Of a stretch of DNA of 7,421 nt, positions 6,637 to 7,421 are shown in pieces; within the stretch, counting starts at the first letter, position 1; each line of letters starts with the position of its first letter. Source of the stretch: an uncultured Ruminococcus sp. GTDB taxonomy: Bacteria; Bacillota; Clostridia; Oscillospirales; Acutalibacteraceae. A program made the translations under genes and the position numbers. The DNA is taken from the NCBI GenBank assembly GCA_902766305.1, contig CACXDE010000079.1, forward strand, positions 1-7,421. Direction: 5' to 3'. The notes beneath the pieces were generated by a model. It saw only the letters and a program-made list of their open reading frames with translations. It did no database searches and was not told where the DNA came from.

Positions 6637-7275
6637 TCAATTAAGTTTTGAGATACCGAAGCTGTTTACAATCGCTTCAAGCTTTTCACCGTTTTTGCAC
6701 ATAGGGCAGTTGTTGGGCTTGAAGCTCTCATAATCCTCTAAGTCATTCGGGTCAAATACACTATAAACAGGATATCCGTCGCACTCTTCGGCAGTAGCAA
6801 ATATTGCGGAAGCTCCCACAACCGTTCCGCCGTAATAATTTACTGCATCAATGGCGGCAAGCAAGCTTTTACCGGTAGTTACAGAAGCCGAAAGCACAAG
6901 AACGTGTTTTCCTGATATCATGTGCAGTCTGTTGTCACGGAACATTATCTGTCCTCCGGCAATAAACTCCGGTGACAGAACATATATCGTTCTGTGAGCG
7001 TTCATATTCACATATTCGTCTTTGGTAAGCAATTCTGCAATACAGGTACCAACTACCTCCATACCGTCAAGGCATAGTATAGTATCCACAATAGTATTTG
7101 CCTGATAATGTGTTACAAGCTCATCGGCAACGGCCTTTGCCTCAGAAAGACGCATTTTCTGGGTAGTTACATCAATAAAGTAATTGGTGTGACTGTGCAT
7201 GGTAGCGAAATGCCCTTTTTGCACACGAAGAAAAACATCCGGATTTTTTGTTCTGATCTTAAATTCCTTAGCCAT
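6637..7275 (-). CDS. Orotate phosphoribosyltransferase-like protein
   Basis: A 212-residue cytoplasmic protein of the type I phosphoribosyltransferase fold. Such enzymes join a base to PRPP, or release PRPP-derived ribose phosphate. Residues 60-76 (NTIVDTILCLDGMEVVG) form an early strand-loop. KHVLVLSASVTTGKSLLAA (123-141) sits where the PRPP-binding loop belongs, and the following helix-strand ends in GASAIFA. The usual acidic pair before the TTG (as in DDxxTTG) is replaced by Ser-Ala, with Thr133, Thr134 and Gly135 kept. The C-terminus has CPMCKNGEKLEAIVN with Cys190 and Cys193, a possible half zinc site. From memory, clostridial relatives annotated as orotate phosphoribosyltransferase share both traits, so these look like subfamily features and not decay. 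It is unlikely to be the standard pyrE; the substrate is unknown. GAGGTG at 7283-7288 lies 7 nt upstream of the ATG. Confidence 0.8.
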   Translation of the reverse strand: MAKEFKIRTKNPDVFLRVQKGHFATMHSHTNYFIDVTTQKMRLSEAKAVADELVTHYQANTIVDTILCLDGMEVVGTCIAELLTKDEYVNMNAHRTIYVLSPEFIAGGQIMFRDNRLHMISGKHVLVLSASVTTGKSLLAAIDAVNYYGGTVVGASAIFATAEECDGYPVYSVFDPNDLEDYESFKPNNCPMCKNGEKLEAIVNSFGISKLN

Positions 7276-7306
7276 ATTTAGTCACCTCTTAGTTAATTGT
7301 GTAATT

Positions 7307-7335
7307 ATTATACAATACATTTCTGCTAAAATCAA
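7307..7335 (-). promoter_or_regulatory. Sigma-A type promoter of the phosphoribosyltransferase gene
   Basis: On the minus strand TTGATT (7330-7335) and a perfect TATAAT (7307-7312) are separated by exactly 17 nt. Transcription would begin near 7299-7301, giving a leader of about 25 nt, so RNA-based control in the leader is excluded. The -35 box directly abuts the palindrome at 7337-7351, so a protein bound there could affect this promoter. Confidence 0.85.
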
Positions 7336-7336
7336 G

Positions 7337-7351
7337 CCAGCGTGACGCTGG
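7337..7351. repeat. 15-nt palindrome beside the phosphoribosyltransferase promoter
   Basis: CCAGCG, TGA, then CGCTGG form a perfect 6-bp hairpin with a 3-nt loop. A further CCAG (7359-7362) can pair with the CTGG half (7348-7351) as an alternative hairpin. CAGT (7360-7363) and ACTG (7369-7372) form another small stem. On the minus strand the cluster is preceded by AGTGCAAGACTGG. It could be an operator, a degenerate terminator of an upstream minus-strand gene, or a scattered repeat. The rest of 7352-7421 holds no feature I can support. Confidence 0.4.
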
Positions 7352-7421
7352 ACTCACACCAGTCTTGCACTGTTTTCTTCACAATTCGCAGCTTCTATGA
7401 ATCACGGGCGGTGCTATTCCG

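Noticed and set aside
7379..7421. End of an incoming minus-strand gene at the right edge
   Set aside because: Frames here give only 8 to 20 codons before stops, and none has a recognisable motif. It cannot be supported from this short stretch.
7352..7421. Resemblance to a cobalamin riboswitch or 16S rRNA (GTGAAGAAAAC, GGGCGGTG)
   Set aside because: Only short words match; the surrounding conserved boxes and structure are missing, and the promoter at 7307-7335 lies downstream of it.

Overview
The window looks like chromosome of a low-to-moderate GC, Gram-positive gut clostridium, most likely Ruminococcus or a close relative in the Oscillospiraceae. The basis is the strong AGGAGG-type ribosome sites, sigma-A type promoters, Ser/Lys-rich linkers, and a gene set (DHHW lipoprotein, DUF6873 GME-fold protein, cohesin-like surface protein, atypical phosphoribosyltransferase) that I associate with that group. 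This is inferred from family knowledge; no marker gene here fixes the genus.

Layout. (1) At 1-53 is a terminator hairpin, probably of rpsB just outside the window, then tsf (EF-Ts, 115-1035, +) with its own terminator at 1073-1118. (2) At 1156-1192 a G/C-run compound palindrome lies in the convergent gap. (3) A minus-strand lipoprotein of the DHHW family occupies 1216-2577 and has a clear promoter at 2625-2653. (4) A 280-nt divergent intergenic region (2578-2857) holds that promoter, a 15-nt GC palindrome and an imperfect inverted repeat that could be an operator. (5) A four-gene plus-strand operon follows (2858-6587): a HlyD/MacA-type adaptor, a MacB/FtsX-type permease with no ATPase gene beside it, a DUF6873 GME-fold protein, and a membrane-anchored protein with a cohesin-like ectodomain. 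It closes with a bidirectional terminator (about 6594-6630). (6) A minus-strand phosphoribosyltransferase (6637-7275) has an excellent promoter at 7307-7335. (7) The last 86 nt hold another small palindrome and no gene I can support.

How the genes may work together. EF-Ts is housekeeping and unrelated to the rest. The four operon genes are separated by 1 and 14 nt, then overlap by 8 nt, so they are very likely co-transcribed and partly translationally coupled. An envelope adaptor plus a MacB-type permease suggests export, or mechanical work across the membrane. The terminal protein would sit on the cell surface. The GME-fold protein is cytoplasmic and of unknown activity. The missing ATPase and the joining of a pentein-like protein to this transporter are the least explained things here. 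I find no phage, IS, CRISPR, tRNA or rRNA.
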